Source of the DNA: Albidovulum litorale
Lineage (GTDB): Bacteria > Pseudomonadota > Alphaproteobacteria > Rhodobacterales > Rhodobacteraceae
Assembly (NCBI RefSeq): GCF_025751495.1
Contig: NZ_JAOWKZ010000002.1
Span: 310,001-374,000 of the forward strand
DNA length: 64,000 bases
Reading direction: 5' to 3'
Part shown: one piece after another, positions 17,761 to 27,375 of the stretch
Layout: each line of letters opens with the position of its first letter
How positions within the stretch are numbered: the stretch's first letter is position 1
Position numbers and translations under genes: made by a program
The notes under the pieces: model-generated
Seen by the model: only the letters and a program-made list of their open reading frames with translations
Told to the model about the DNA's origin: nothing
The model's database searches: none

Positions 17761-18752
17761 TCGCTCATCACCTTCAGCCATGTGGCGATGGCGGGGTCGC
17801 GCCGCGCCTCGGCCTCTGCCTCGGGCAGGAACAGCGTCCTGTCCGGGCGGGGAAGGTTCGCGAATCCCGCAGGCAGCGCGCCCTCGAATTCCCGGGCCGG
17901 ATAGGACCAGTTGGCGGTCGCGATCATGCCCTGGAAATCGTCCGACAACACGTAGTCAAGGAAGGCGTCCGCAAGGTCCGGCTGATCGGTCGCCCCGATC
18001 TTCGCGACCAGTTCGGTCATGAAGTAATGGCCCTCGGGGAAGATGGCGGCGGCCTTCGTCTCATCTTCTTCGGCGATGATGTGGTAGGCGGGCGATGTTG
18101 TGAACGACAGCACCATGTCCGCCTCGCCGGAGGTGAAGAGGCCGTAAGCCTCCGACCAGCCGGGCGTGACGGTCAGGATCTTCGGCTTCAGCTTGCGCCA
18201 GGCATCCTCGGCACCGTCGCCAAAGACCTCGGAAATCCAGAGGACGAGCGCAAGGCCGGAAACCGAGCTGCGCGGGTCCTGAATGACGATCTTCACCTCA
18301 TCGGGCATGTCGAGCAGGTCGGCAAAGCTTGCCGGGGGCGTATCCAGCCGGGTCTTGTCATAGACGAACGCGGTTTCGCCCCAGTTGAAGGGCACGAAGG
18401 TGTCGTCGTCCCATGCCACCGGCAGGGTCAGGCCAGACAGGTCCTTGCCATGCACGGCAAAAAGGCCCGTGGCGCGGGCGGCGGCCGTCTGGTCGGTCGT
18501 CAGGCCGATGACCGCATCGGCCTCGGTCCCCTCGCCTTCCAGCTTCAGCCGCGACATCACGTCGCCGGTGACGAATTTCAGGTCGCAGGCGCATTGCGCC
18601 TCGAATCCCGCTTCGATCGCCGGGCCCGGGCCCCATTCCGATCCGAAATAATCCGGCGCATAGACGATCAGTTCGGGTGTGTCGGCAGCCAGCACGTTGC
18701 TGGCGGCAAGACATCCCGCGATCATCAGGGCCGGAGACAGTGTATGTTTCAT
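17757..18752 (-). CDS. thiB: Thiamine/TPP ABC transporter, periplasmic substrate-binding protein
   Basis: 331 residues. Residues 1-22 form a signal peptide ending ASNVLA, so the mature protein starts at ADTPELIVYAPDYF in the periplasm. The body is a family 1 extracellular solute-binding protein related to TbpA/ThiB, with the region GLTTDQTAAARATGL and a C-terminal LPRPDRTLFLPEAEAEARRDPAIATWLKVMSE. It is first in thiBPQ, 48 bases downstream of a TPP riboswitch, which fixes the substrate as thiamine or a phosphate ester of it. The ribosome binding site is GGAGG at 18760-18764. Confidence 0.93.
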   Translation of the reverse strand: MKHTLSPALMIAGCLAASNVLAADTPELIVYAPDYFGSEWGPGPAIEAGFEAQCACDLKFVTGDVMSRLKLEGEGTEADAVIGLTTDQTAAARATGLFAVHGKDLSGLTLPVAWDDDTFVPFNWGETAFVYDKTRLDTPPASFADLLDMPDEVKIVIQDPRSSVSGLALVLWISEVFGDGAEDAWRKLKPKILTVTPGWSEAYGLFTSGEADMVLSFTTSPAYHIIAEEDETKAAAIFPEGHYFMTELVAKIGATDQPDLADAFLDYVLSDDFQGMIATANWSYPAREFEGALPAGFANLPRPDRTLFLPEAEAEARRDPAIATWLKVMSE

Positions 18753-18759
18753 CTCTCGT

Positions 18760-18807
18760 CCTCCAATGGTCAGGCGGGCGGAGATGGTGTGGCATGAGTG
18801 CCTGACC
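18760..18807 (-). promoter_or_regulatory. Expression platform of the TPP riboswitch (anti-P1 hairpin and SD)
   Basis: Perfect 8-bp inverted repeat on the minus strand: GGTCAGGC (18800-18807, shared with the aptamer P1) and GCCTGACC (18768-18775). Between the arms lies CTCC (18780-18783), complementary to the thiB Shine-Dalgarno GGAGG (18760-18764). I infer two folds: without TPP the 8-bp hairpin forms and loops out CTCC, leaving the SD free; with TPP the P1 stem forms and CTCC can pair with the SD. The pairing was read by eye, not folded by program. Confidence 0.65.
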
Positions 18808-18893
18808 TTCCCTCCGCCGGTTCTAACCGGTTCAGGTTCAACGGGTTCGCTTGCGCATCTCAGTCACGGATCAGATCCGGGACACCCCGAGGT
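18801..18893 (-). promoter_or_regulatory. TPP (thiamine pyrophosphate) riboswitch of thiBPQ
   Basis: On the minus strand the conserved TPP aptamer elements occur in order: CGGGGTG near 18887, CTGAGA near 18863-18858, ACCCGTTGAACCTGA near 18844-18830, and GGCGGAGGGAAGG at the 3-prime end. Its P1 stem pairs CCTCACC with GGTCAGG. The 3-prime P1 arm can instead pair perfectly with GCCTGACC just upstream of the thiB Shine-Dalgarno sequence, so the aptamer and an alternative hairpin exclude each other. Bound TPP is expected to turn thiBPQ off at translation initiation. Confidence 0.95.
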
Positions 18894-19005
18894 GAGGCGG
18901 AACCTACAGATGAGAACCGCTGTTCGCAAGATCACTTGATGATGTAACATCGGTCTCAATCGGACGGTCGCCCGAACGGACGACTGACGCGCTATGGGGG
19001 CGAAC

Positions 19006-19476
19006 ATGCGCAGTGACATCGACTATCTGCGACTTGCGGTGGAGATCGCCGCAACGAGCCGCGCCAGCGGCAATCATCCGTTTGGCGCACTTCTTGTCGG
19101 ACCGAACGGGGACGTCCTGCTTTCCTCGGGCAATACCTATTCGAAGGATCGGGGCGTCGGCCATGCCGAAACCAACGTGGCGCGTGCGGCGGCCCGGACC
19201 TACGAGCCGGAATTTCTGGAAAAATGCACGCTCGTGACCTCGGTCGAGCCGTGCTGCATGTGCGCCGGGGCGTGCTATTGGACGGGCATCGGGGCCGTGG
19301 TCTATGGACTCACGGAAAAACGGCTGGCAGAACTGACCGGCGACAACCCCGAAAACCTGACGCTGGACCTGAGCTGCCATCAGGTTTTCGCCGCCGGTCA
19401 ACGCCCGGTAACGGTGCGCGGCCCGTTTCCCGAGATCGAAGACGAGATCGTGAAGGACCATCTGGGCTTCTGGTAG
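19006..19476 (+). CDS. Nucleoside/guanine deaminase-type zinc deaminase
   Basis: 156 residues from the ATG at 19006, which follows GGGGG by five bases. The cytidine-deaminase-like zinc site is complete: H53-A-E55, where E55 is the proton shuttle, and P82-C83-C84-M-C86 as the PCxxC pair. Overall it resembles guanine deaminase/tRNA adenosine deaminase-like proteins rather than TadA, since it lacks the TadA tail. Guanine or guanosine deamination is likely but not proven. The gene diverges from the thiB riboswitch region and precedes aroC by 128 bases. Confidence 0.83.
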   Translation: MRSDIDYLRLAVEIAATSRASGNHPFGALLVGPNGDVLLSSGNTYSKDRGVGHAETNVARAAARTYEPEFLEKCTLVTSVEPCCMCAGACYWTGIGAVVYGLTEKRLAELTGDNPENLTLDLSCHQVFAAGQRPVTVRGPFPEIEDEIVKDHLGFW

Positions 19477-19604
19477 CGGGCCAGTCATCCATTGCGCCGG
19501 AACCCGGCTGACCGACAATTGACCGCAGCGCAGGGCGAGACCTCCGAGAATGCTTGAGTGCTGACGCGCGCTTCGCTAGACCGCAGGGGCAAAGGAGCGC
19601 GTCC

Positions 19605-20708
19605 ATGAGCCTGAACACCTACGGTCATCTTTTCCGCGTCACGACCTGGGGCGAAAGCCACGGGCCCGCGCTTGGCGCGACGGTCGATGGCTGCCCGCCC
19701 GGCGTGGCGCTGGAAGAGGCGATGTTGCAGCACTGGCTGGACCGCCGCAAGCCCGGGCAGAACAAGTACACGACGCAGCGGCGGGAGCCGGATGCGGTGC
19801 GTATTCTCTCGGGTGTCTATGAGGGGCGGACGACGGGAACGCCCATCCAGCTGATGATCGAGAACACCGACCAGCGGTCGAAGGATTACGGCGATATCGC
19901 GCAGAAGTTCCGGCCCGGTCATGCAGACATCACCTATCACCAGAAATACGGTTTGCGCGATCCGCGCGGCGGTGGACGGTCCTCGGCCCGCGAGACGGCG
20001 GCGCGGGTGGCGGCCGGCGGCGTGGCGCGCGCGGCATTGAAGATGCTGGCGCCGGAGGTCCGCATCACCGGCTATATGGTGCAGATGGGGCGGCTGAAGG
20101 CTGACCGCGACCGCTTCGATATGGCGGAGGTTGAGCAGAACCCCTTCTGGTGCCCCGATGCGACGGCTGCGGCGATCTGGGTCGAGCATCTGGACGAGTT
20201 GCGCAAATCCGGCAATTCCGTCGGCGCGGTCGTGGAGGTCATGGCCTCGGGCGTGCCCGCAGGCCTCGGTGCGCCAGTCTACGGCAAGCTAGACACCGAT
20301 CTCGCAGCCGCGATGATGTCAATCAACGCGGTCAAGGGGGTGGAGATCGGCGCGGGCATGGCGGCGGCCGAATTGACTGGCGTCGAGAATGCCGATGAGA
20401 TCTTCATGGGCAATGACGGCAGGCCGCGCTTCAGTTCCAACCATGCGGGCGGCATTCTGGGCGGCATTTCGACCGGGCAGGATGTGGTTGTGCGCTTTGC
20501 CGTCAAGCCGACCTCGTCGATCCTGACGCCGAGGAAGACTATCACGGTTGCGGGCGAGGAGGCCGAGATCATCACCAAGGGCCGCCATGACCCTTGCGTC
20601 GGCATCCGCGCCGTGCCGGTGGGCGAGGCGATGATGGCTTGCGTGATCCTCGATCACTTGCTGCTCGACCGGGGCCAGACCGGCGGCCAGCGCGGCGCGA
20701 TCGGCTGA
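19605..20708 (+). CDS. aroC: Chorismate synthase
   Basis: 367 residues. The start [20 protein letters not shown] at 19605 is preceded by AAAGGAG and carries the FMN-binding GESHG motif. Further conserved stretches are [36 protein letters not shown] and the end [25 protein letters not shown]. It converts 5-enolpyruvylshikimate 3-phosphate to chorismate, needing reduced FMN. The in-frame extension to 19554 has no support. A flavodoxin-like gene follows 42 bases later, which could supply reduced flavin, but that is speculation. Confidence 0.97.
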   Translation: MSLNTYGHLFRVTTWGESHGPALGATVDGCPPGVALEEAMLQHWLDRRKPGQNKYTTQRREPDAVRILSGVYEGRTTGTPIQLMIENTDQRSKDYGDIAQKFRPGHADITYHQKYGLRDPRGGGRSSARETAARVAAGGVARAALKMLAPEVRITGYMVQMGRLKADRDRFDMAEVEQNPFWCPDATAAAIWVEHLDELRKSGNSVGAVVEVMASGVPAGLGAPVYGKLDTDLAAAMMSINAVKGVEIGAGMAAAELTGVENADEIFMGNDGRPRFSSNHAGGILGGISTGQDVVVRFAVKPTSSILTPRKTITVAGEEAEIITKGRHDPCVGIRAVPVGEAMMACVILDHLLLDRGQTGGQRGAIG

Positions 20709-20750
20709 ACGTCACGGGTGGCACGACTGCCCATGTCAGGAAGGTGAGAG

Positions 20751-21236
20751 ATGGCCGAACTTCTCATCGTCTACCACTCGCGGACCGGTGGCAGTCGGCA
20801 AATGGCCGAGGCCGCAGCGGCGGCCGCGCGGGACGAGACGACGACCGTTCTCAAGACCGCCGATGCGGCCGGGCCGGATGACCTTCTGCAAGCGGATGGC
20901 TACATCTTCTGCGCGCCCGAAAACCTTGCCGCCTTGTCCGGCGTGATGAAGGATTTCTTTGACCGCTGCTATTACCCGGTGCTGGGCCGCATCGAGGGCC
21001 GCCCCTATGCCCTGATGATCTGCGCAGGCTCGGATGGTGAGAATGCCGCCCGTCAGACCGCGCGGATCGCCACGGGCTGGCGGCTGAAACAGGTGCAGCC
21101 GCCGCTGATCATCTGCACCCACGCCCAGACGCCCGAGGCAATCCTCGCCGAGAAGCACATCCCGGATGACGATCTCGACCGCTGCCGCGAGCTCGGCGCG
21201 GCCCTCGCGGCGGGTCTTGATCTGGGTGTGTTCTGA
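20751..21236 (+). CDS. Flavodoxin-like / NAD(P)H-dependent FMN reductase-type protein
   Basis: 161 residues. The first strand and loop LLIVYHSRTGGSRQMAEA is the flavodoxin phosphate-binding loop, and the FCAPENLAALSGVMKDFFDRCYY segment matches the flavin isoalloxazine loop of small flavodoxin-fold oxidoreductases. It starts with a good ribosome binding site (AAGGTGAG) directly after aroC. A partner or substrate is not evident. Confidence 0.85.
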   Translation: MAELLIVYHSRTGGSRQMAEAAAAAARDETTTVLKTADAAGPDDLLQADGYIFCAPENLAALSGVMKDFFDRCYYPVLGRIEGRPYALMICAGSDGENAARQTARIATGWRLKQVQPPLIICTHAQTPEAILAEKHIPDDDLDRCRELGAALAAGLDLGVF

Positions 21237-21257
21237 TGCGGCGGACGCCTGCCTCGC

Positions 21258-22217
21258 TTAAGGCAGGCTGCGGTAAATCATCTTCACGAACCATTTCCGT
21301 GCAACACCGTAACGCTGCCAAGAGACCGGCCAGTCATGCGCGGGATAGGTCAGGATGATCAGTTTCTGCGACAGGCCAAGCCCCTTGCGGAACGCGACCG
21401 CATCGCGGACCCCTGCAAGCCGGTCACGAGTTTCGATCAACCGCGTCCTGTCGCCAACTGGCCCGTGCCCGGGCGCGATAATGGACTCATCGTCGGTCAT
21501 CGCTATAAGCTGCCCCATTCCAGCCAGATAACCATCAATCGAGCGTCCCTTGTCAGTGGCGATATAGGGCAGGCCTTCATTGATGAAGAGATCGCCTGCC
21601 GCGATCACGTTGGCCTCGACGAACCGTACGACGGCATCGCCCTCGCTATGCGCGTCGGGAACCTCGATGATCTCTACCGTATGGGGCCCGAACCTGATCC
21701 GGTAGCTGCCGTCAAAGACGATATCGGGCACTGTGCCTGAGGGCGGCGGTCCACTCCGCCCACTCGCCGCATCGTCTTCCCGGATACGTTCGGCAGCCAG
21801 CCGCGTAGCGATAACCTCAGCGCCGTCCCGCGCAAAAAACGCGTTGCCGCTGATATGGTCACCGTGTGGATGCGTGTTGATGATATAACGCACGGGCAGG
21901 TCCGTAAGCGTGTCGAGCGCGGCCTGAACCCGCTCCAGATCCGGCGGCTCGTTACTGTCCACGAGCAGGACCCCGTCCCCACCGATCACCGCGACCACGT
22001 TCCTGCCGGACGCACCGATCAGGAAGATTCCGTGCCGCAGAGGCGTAACCTGCGCCGGTCCCGTCAGCCCGTCGGGAATGCCTTTCCCCTCGCGGTTGGC
22101 CAGAACATCATCCAGGTCGTAAAGCCAATAGGAGACCCCGAGATGCGCAATAACCAGCACGGTCAGCAACACCGCAATGCGGATCAGTCTGCGCAGCATT
22201 GTCATCTGTCGGAACAT
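21258..22217 (-). CDS. Membrane-anchored MBL-fold metallo-hydrolase
   Basis: 319 residues from the ATG at 22217. Residues 7-32 form one transmembrane helix, then a periplasmic or cytoplasmic-face metallo-beta-lactamase domain with HPHGDH at 116-121 for zinc, DAHSEGD and a final GHG motif in IIAPGHGPVG. Such proteins include glyoxalase II-like, quinoprotein-relay (SoxH) and lactonase-like enzymes; I see no residue set that chooses. Upstream codons to 22322 belong to a shadow frame. Next gene upstream starts 150 bases away. Confidence 0.82.
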   Translation of the reverse strand: MFRQMTMLRRLIRIAVLLTVLVIAHLGVSYWLYDLDDVLANREGKGIPDGLTGPAQVTPLRHGIFLIGASGRNVVAVIGGDGVLLVDSNEPPDLERVQAALDTLTDLPVRYIINTHPHGDHISGNAFFARDGAEVIATRLAAERIREDDAASGRSGPPPSGTVPDIVFDGSYRIRFGPHTVEIIEVPDAHSEGDAVVRFVEANVIAAGDLFINEGLPYIATDKGRSIDGYLAGMGQLIAMTDDESIIAPGHGPVGDRTRLIETRDRLAGVRDAVAFRKGLGLSQKLIILTYPAHDWPVSWQRYGVARKWFVKMIYRSLP

Positions 22218-22370
22218 GATCCTGGAACCTCTCTTTGGCCGGGTATACCCGTCGAACCTAGGGTATGGGCGCTCCGCGCCGGGCGTCAAAGCATTTTCCC
22301 ACGGCCCGCCCCGGAGCGACACGATTGCCTGGAACGCTGGCCAATGTGTAAGACCATGCGCCGCGCGCCC

Positions 22371-23246
22371 CTACCCAGCCGTCGCGCCGACCTTGGAAAG
22401 CTGCACGGCAAGAATGCCCGCCGCGACAATCACGACGCCGACGATATCGGCCACGCCGATCTGCTCGCTTAGCAGAACCGCCGCGACCGCCACACCGAAG
22501 AACGGGTTGAGGAAATGGTAGGTCGCGGCGCGCACCGCGCCGATCCGGTCCACAAGGCGGAACCAGACCCATGTCGCGATCAGGCCCGGCACCAATGTCG
22601 TATAGACGAACGCAAGACCAAGGCGCGGGGTCCAGTTGACCTGCCAGCTTTCGGTAAGCATCGCAGCAACGGCCAGTATCCCCGCACCGACGAACATCTG
22701 CAGCCCGACGATCATCAGCACGTTGCCCTTCGACGATGCCCCCCGCACCGTCAGCGTCGCGACCGCGAGTGCCAGCGCACCGATGCCGCACAATATGAGG
22801 CCAGGAATGCTGACCCCGCCCGAAAAGCGCGACCCCATGATGATTGCCACCCCGATCACGCCCGCGATCAGCCCGGCAATGCCGAGGGGCCGCACCTTCT
22901 GCCCCATGAAAAGCCAGCCGAGAAGCGCCACCAGCAGAGGCATGGTCGAAGCGATGATCGCCGCCAGCGACGCCTCGATCCACTGCATGGCGACGAAATT
23001 CAGGCCCAGATAGAGCGCGTTCTGGCAGAGGCCGAAGATGGCGACGGACCGCCACTGTCCCCGGCTCAGATGCCAGCTTTGCCCCATGGCCCGGGCGATG
23101 GCGACGCCGATCAGGCCCGAGATCAGGAAGCGCAGGCTGAGCGCCGTCAGGGGCGGCGCATCGGCGACGATCATCCGCGCCGAGGTGAAGGCCGAGGACC
23201 ACATGAGGGCAAAAGCCAGCCCCATGAAGATCGAGCGGATGTCCAT
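22371..23246 (-). CDS. EamA/DMT-family transporter
   Basis: 291 residues with ten hydrophobic helices in two EamA repeats, e.g. FALMWSSAFTSARM in the first and the repeat motif LGLAFVYTTLVPGLIATWVWFRLV followed by LNPFFGVAVAAVLLSEQIGVADIVG in the second. It is a drug/metabolite exporter of the inner membrane; amino acids or small metabolites are typical cargo. It lies downstream of ilvD in the same direction, with a 20-base gap, so an amino-acid export role is conceivable but not shown. Confidence 0.9.
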   Translation of the reverse strand: MDIRSIFMGLAFALMWSSAFTSARMIVADAPPLTALSLRFLISGLIGVAIARAMGQSWHLSRGQWRSVAIFGLCQNALYLGLNFVAMQWIEASLAAIIASTMPLLVALLGWLFMGQKVRPLGIAGLIAGVIGVAIIMGSRFSGGVSIPGLILCGIGALALAVATLTVRGASSKGNVLMIVGLQMFVGAGILAVAAMLTESWQVNWTPRLGLAFVYTTLVPGLIATWVWFRLVDRIGAVRAATYHFLNPFFGVAVAAVLLSEQIGVADIVGVVIVAAGILAVQLSKVGATAG

Positions 23247-23266
23247 GGGGTCGCCCTTGCCTTTCG

Positions 23267-25096
23267 TCAGATGTTGCGCACCGCGCCTTTGGAGGCACTC
23301 GTCGTCAGCGCGGCGTAGGCGCGAAGAGCGGCTGAAACCTTGCGCTTCCGGGGCGCTTCGGGCTGCCAGCCCTTCGCGTCCTGCGCCTTGCGGCGCTCGG
23401 CCAGCACGGCGTCATCGACCGCGAGATGGATGCGACGGTTCGGGATGTCGATTTCGATCGTGTCACCCTGTTCAACGAGGCCGATCGCCCCGCCCTCGGC
23501 CGCCTCGGGCGAGACGTGGCCGATGCACAGGCCCGAAGACCCGCCCGAAAACCGCCCGTCGGTGACCAGCGCGCAGACCTTCCCAAGCCCCTTCGATTTC
23601 AGATACGAGGTCGGGTATAGCATCTCCTGCATCCCCGGCCCGCCGCGCGGCCCTTCATAGCGGATCAGCACGACCTCGCCCGGCTTGACCTTGCCGTTGA
23701 GGATACCGAGAACGGCGTCATCCTGGCTTTCGAAGATATGCGCGGTACCGGTGAATTTCAGGATCGATTCGTCGACACCCGCCGTCTTCACGATGCAGCC
23801 CTCTTCGGCGATGTTCCCGTAAAGGACGGCCAGCCCGCCATCCTTGGAAAACGCATGTTCGGCCGCGCGGATCACGCCTGCCTTGCGGTCGCGATCGAGT
23901 TCCTTGTAGCGGTTCTGAGTCGAAAAGGCCTGCGTGGTTCGCACGCCACCCGGGGCTGCGCGATAGAAGGTATCGACCGCATCGTCATTGGCGGTGACCA
24001 CGTCCCATTTCTGGATCGCCTCGCCCATCGTGTCACTGTGGATCGTGCGCGCGTCCATGTGCAGCAGGCCCGCGCGCCCCATCTCGCCGAGGATACCCAT
24101 GATGCCGCCCGCGCGGTGGACATCCTCCATATGCACGTCCTGCTTGGCGGGTGCCACCTTGCAGAGCACCGGCACCTTGCGGCTGAGCCGGTCGATATCC
24201 TCCATGGTGAAATTCACCCCGCCCTCATGGGCGATGGCCAGAAGGTGCAGAACCGTGTTGGTCGACCCGCCCATGGCGATATCGAGGCTCATCGCGTTTT
24301 CGAACGCCTCGAAGGTCGCGATATCGCGCGGCAGCAGGCCCTTGTCCTCCACCTCGTAATGGCGCCGGGCAACCTCGACAATGGTGCGCCCCGCTTGCAG
24401 GAACAGGGCCTTGCGGTCGGCATGGGTGGCGAGCATCGACCCGTTGCCCGGCAACGCCAGACCCAGCGCCTCGGCCAGACAGTTCATCGAATTGGCGGTG
24501 AACATGCCCGAGCATGACCCGCAGGTCGGGCAGGCGGCCTTTTCGATCTCCAGGACCTGCTCGTCGGTATAGCTGTCATCGGCGGCCACGATCATCGCAT
24601 CGACCAGATCAAGGTCATGGTCGATCACGTCGGGGCTGATCTTGCCCGCCTCCATCGGCCCGCCGGAAACGAAGATTGCCGGGATATTCAGCCGCATCGC
24701 CGCCATCAGCATACCCGGCGTGATCTTGTCGCAGTTGGAGATACAGACCATCGCATCGGCGCAGTGCGCGTTGACCATGTATTCTACGCTGTCGGCGATC
24801 ACCTCGCGCGAGGGCAGCGAATAGAGCATACCATCATGGCCCATCGCGATGCCGTCATCGACAGCGATTGTGTTGAACTCCTTGGCGACACCGCCCGCGG
24901 CTTCCACCTCGCGCGCCACCATCTGACCAAGGTCCTTCAGATGCACATGGCCGGGCACGAACTGGGTAAACGAGTTCACGATGGCGATGATCGGCTTGTT
25001 CCAGTCGCTGTCGGTCATCCCGGTCGCGCGCCAAAGGCCGCGCGCGCCAGCCATGTTACGTCCGTGCGTGGTGGTGCGAGAGCGATATGCGGGCAT
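23267..25096 (-). CDS. ilvD: Dihydroxy-acid dehydratase
   Basis: 609 residues. The iron-sulfur ligands are visible: [12 protein letters not shown] and [24 protein letters not shown]. The N-terminus [27 protein letters not shown] and the substrate loop [16 protein letters not shown] are typical. It dehydrates 2,3-dihydroxyisovalerate and its homologue in valine and isoleucine synthesis. The start has AGGAGG seven bases upstream. The gene is 20 bases upstream of the DMT exporter. Confidence 0.97.
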   Translation of the reverse strand: MPAYRSRTTTHGRNMAGARGLWRATGMTDSDWNKPIIAIVNSFTQFVPGHVHLKDLGQMVAREVEAAGGVAKEFNTIAVDDGIAMGHDGMLYSLPSREVIADSVEYMVNAHCADAMVCISNCDKITPGMLMAAMRLNIPAIFVSGGPMEAGKISPDVIDHDLDLVDAMIVAADDSYTDEQVLEIEKAACPTCGSCSGMFTANSMNCLAEALGLALPGNGSMLATHADRKALFLQAGRTIVEVARRHYEVEDKGLLPRDIATFEAFENAMSLDIAMGGSTNTVLHLLAIAHEGGVNFTMEDIDRLSRKVPVLCKVAPAKQDVHMEDVHRAGGIMGILGEMGRAGLLHMDARTIHSDTMGEAIQKWDVVTANDDAVDTFYRAAPGGVRTTQAFSTQNRYKELDRDRKAGVIRAAEHAFSKDGGLAVLYGNIAEEGCIVKTAGVDESILKFTGTAHIFESQDDAVLGILNGKVKPGEVVLIRYEGPRGGPGMQEMLYPTSYLKSKGLGKVCALVTDGRFSGGSSGLCIGHVSPEAAEGGAIGLVEQGDTIEIDIPNRRIHLAVDDAVLAERRKAQDAKGWQPEAPRKRKVSAALRAYAALTTSASKGAVRNI

Positions 25097-25248
25097 GGTC
25101 GTTCCTCCTGAAGCGGCGCGACACTAGCCGAGGAACCTGAGGGTTTCCATGCCGAAACGCATGATTTGATAAGCCGCACGAAAATTTTGGCCATATCCGG
25201 AATGCGCCCAAGGAAAGACGGTTCGCCGCCTGAGGCGGATTGACGGTG

Positions 25249-25281
25249 CCAAAAACAAAGACCGCCCAAAGGGGCGGTCTT
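25249..25281 (-). terminator. Rho-independent terminator of the HU gene
   Basis: A 10-bp stem (AAGACCGCCC paired with GGGCGGTCTT) with loop AAAG, at 25258-25281, is followed on the minus strand by TTTTTG. It lies about 25 bases past the HU stop. The other side carries an A-run, so it may also work on the plus strand. Confidence 0.88.
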
Positions 25282-25305
25282 GCTAAAAAAAGACTTGGAA
25301 AGGTA

Positions 25306-25593
25306 TCAGCCGTTCACGCTGTCCTTCAGCGCCTTGGCGATGGAAACCTTCACGACCTTGTCGGCGGGCTTCATCATCGTCTCACCGGTGGCCGGGTTGC
25401 GGACCTGGCGCTCGGGACGGGCGCGGCACTGGACCTTGCCGATGCCCGGCAGGGTGACGGCACCGCCGCCAGCGACTTCGCGGGTTACAACGGCCGAGAT
25501 TGCGTCGAGAGCCGCCGAGGCGGTTTTCTTGTCCGAGCCCATCTCTTCGGCCAGAGCGGCGACGAGCTGGGTCTTGGTCATCGGTTTGGACAT
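25306..25593 (-). CDS. HU-family nucleoid DNA-binding protein
   Basis: 95 residues with MSKPMTKTQLVAALAEEMGSDKKTASAAL at the N-terminus and the DNA-binding arm GIGKVQCRARPERQVRNPATGE, where the RNPATGE/N-P pair intercalates DNA. HU homo- or heterodimers bend DNA throughout the nucleoid. The ATG at 25593 follows GGAGA by six bases. A strong hairpin terminator follows. It is a single-gene unit, with about 140 bases to the AMP nucleosidase end downstream. Confidence 0.93.
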   Translation of the reverse strand: MSKPMTKTQLVAALAEEMGSDKKTASAALDAISAVVTREVAGGGAVTLPGIGKVQCRARPERQVRNPATGETMMKPADKVVKVSIAKALKDSVNG

Positions 25594-25733
25594 ATCTGTC
25601 TCCTCACTGTGCCCCGTCGGTTGGGGTAATCCTGCGCCATTTAGCGTCATGTAGTGTTGCTACACAATCTTTTGTGGCCTCTGGCAAGCGTTTTCCGCTT
25701 GTTTGTGCGTTTTTTTGCCCTTTCCGTGGGGTC

Positions 25734-27215
25734 TCAGAGGAAAGCGGTCTCTTCAAAGCTGCGCAACTTGCGGCTGTGGATACGCTCCAGCGGCATTTCG
25801 CGCAAGCGCTCCATGGCGCGAATCCCGATCAGAAGGTGGCGGTTGACCTGGGTGCGGTAGAAATCCGTGGCCATGCCGGGCAGCTTCAACTCGCCATGCA
25901 GCGGCTTGTCCGAAACGCAGAGGAGCGTGCCATAGGGCACCCGGAAACGGAAACCATTGGCCGCGATCGTCGCGCTTTCCATGTCGAGAGCGATGGCGCG
26001 CGACTGGCTGAGACGCTGCACCGGGCCGGTCTGGTCGCGCAGTTCCCAGTTGCGGTTGTCGACCGTGGCGACGGTGCCTGTCCGCATGATGCGCTTGAGC
26101 TCAAATCCGTCGATCTCGGACACTTCGGCGACGGCTTCCTGAAGCGCGATCTGGATTTCCGCCAATGCGGGCACCGGCACCCAGACCGGCAGATCGTCAT
26201 CCAGCACCTTGTCTTCCCGCAGATAGGCATGGGCGAGCACGAAATCGCCAAGCGACTGGCTGTTCCGTAAGCCCGCGCAATGGCCGACCATCAGCCAGGC
26301 ATGGGGACGCAGAACCGCGATATGGTCAGTCGCCGTTTTAGCGTTCGACGGGCCCACCCCGATATTCACGAGCGTGATCCCCTGCCCGCCGCGCCGCTTG
26401 AGGTGATAGGTCGGCATCTGCGGCAGTTTCGGCAGTTGCGGGATGTCGCCGTCTTCGGCCGTGATTTCGTGGTTCCCGGGTGCGACGAAGGCGGTGTAGC
26501 CCGAGGCCGGATCGCCCAGCGCCTTGCGGGCGAAGGCCTCGAACTCATCCACGTAGAACTGGTAGTTGGTGAAGAGGACGTGGTTCTGGAAATGCACCGG
26601 ATCGGTCGCGGTGTAATGCGCGAGACGCGCCAACGAATAATCCACCCGCTGCGCTGTAAAGGGTGCAAGGTGCCCCGATCCGTCGGCATTGAGCGCGGCG
26701 GTGCCGTTGACGATGTCGTCGTTGGTCGTCGCCAGATCCGGCACGTCAAAAACGTCGCGAAGCGGAAAATCCAGCACGCCCTCCTGCGGCACCGAAATCG
26801 CCGGGTTTGACGCAACGGCGAAATGGATCGGGATCGGCGTAGCGCTGGGGCCGACGATGACCGGTACGCCATGGTTCTGAATCAACAGGTCCAGTTGCTG
26901 GACAAGATAATTCCGGAACAGGTCCGGTCGGGTGACCGTCGCGGCATATGTGCCCGGTATGGCAACATGGCCGAAGCTGAGGCGGCTGTCGGCCTTGGCA
27001 TGGCTGGTCGTGGTGATCCGAACCTCGGGGTAAAAGGCGCGGACCCGGGCCTTGGGGCGCGCACCCGCGACGGTTTCGCTGAACTTGTCAAACAGGAACC
27101 GCGTCGCTTGGGTGTAAAGCGCCTCCAGCCGCGACACCGCCGCCTCGGCATCTGTAAAGGCCTCGGGTGCTGCGACCTGCGGCATCAGGACCGGTAATTC
27201 GCCTTGTGCGTTCAT
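25734..27215 (-). CDS. amn: AMP nucleosidase
   Basis: 493 residues from the ATG at 27215, preceded by GGAG; the E. coli enzyme has 484. It hydrolyses AMP to adenine and ribose 5-phosphate and so adjusts the adenylate pool. Typical features are the N-terminal regulatory half (from ARVRAFYPEVRITT onwards) and a C-terminal nucleoside-phosphorylase-like half with LVNIGVGPSNAKTATDHIAVLRPHAWLMVGHCAGLR and ALDMESATIAANGFRFRVPYGTLLCVSDKP, the active-site ME...SD. The upstream ORF extension is not supported. Purine salvage is the role, near a guanine-deaminase-like gene. Confidence 0.92.
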   Translation of the reverse strand: MNAQGELPVLMPQVAAPEAFTDAEAAVSRLEALYTQATRFLFDKFSETVAGARPKARVRAFYPEVRITTTSHAKADSRLSFGHVAIPGTYAATVTRPDLFRNYLVQQLDLLIQNHGVPVIVGPSATPIPIHFAVASNPAISVPQEGVLDFPLRDVFDVPDLATTNDDIVNGTAALNADGSGHLAPFTAQRVDYSLARLAHYTATDPVHFQNHVLFTNYQFYVDEFEAFARKALGDPASGYTAFVAPGNHEITAEDGDIPQLPKLPQMPTYHLKRRGGQGITLVNIGVGPSNAKTATDHIAVLRPHAWLMVGHCAGLRNSQSLGDFVLAHAYLREDKVLDDDLPVWVPVPALAEIQIALQEAVAEVSEIDGFELKRIMRTGTVATVDNRNWELRDQTGPVQRLSQSRAIALDMESATIAANGFRFRVPYGTLLCVSDKPLHGELKLPGMATDFYRTQVNRHLLIGIRAMERLREMPLERIHSRKLRSFEETAFL

Positions 27216-27334
27216 GCGTAAAGCTCCGCTAAGATCCGGCGCGACGGGTCGGGATAAGGGATGTGGGGCTGGCTTCGGTCTGACATGCCGAAATCTGGCA
27301 GATCGGCCCAGCGCCCGCAAGGCCGGACGCAGAC

Positions 27335-27360
27335 GTATGGTGGGTTTAAACCCACCTTAC
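27335..27360. repeat. Palindromic GGTGGGTTTAAACCCACC element
   Basis: A perfect 18-base palindrome at 27339-27356 with GTAT before and TTAC after, in the 160-base gap between the amn and sulfotransferase genes. It resembles in layout the GTAGGGCGGGG/CCCCGCCCTAC element at 34891-34946 (GTA..., then a G-rich run, TT, a C-rich run, ...TAC). It could serve as a terminator for the sulfotransferase operon. Confidence 0.6.
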
Positions 27361-27375
27361 CGGAAGGATTGGCAG

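Noticed and set aside
15991-17904. 637-residue open frame on the plus strand across thiPQ
   Set aside because: Shadow of the thiamine transporter genes; low-complexity Arg/Gly/Gln content, no domain.
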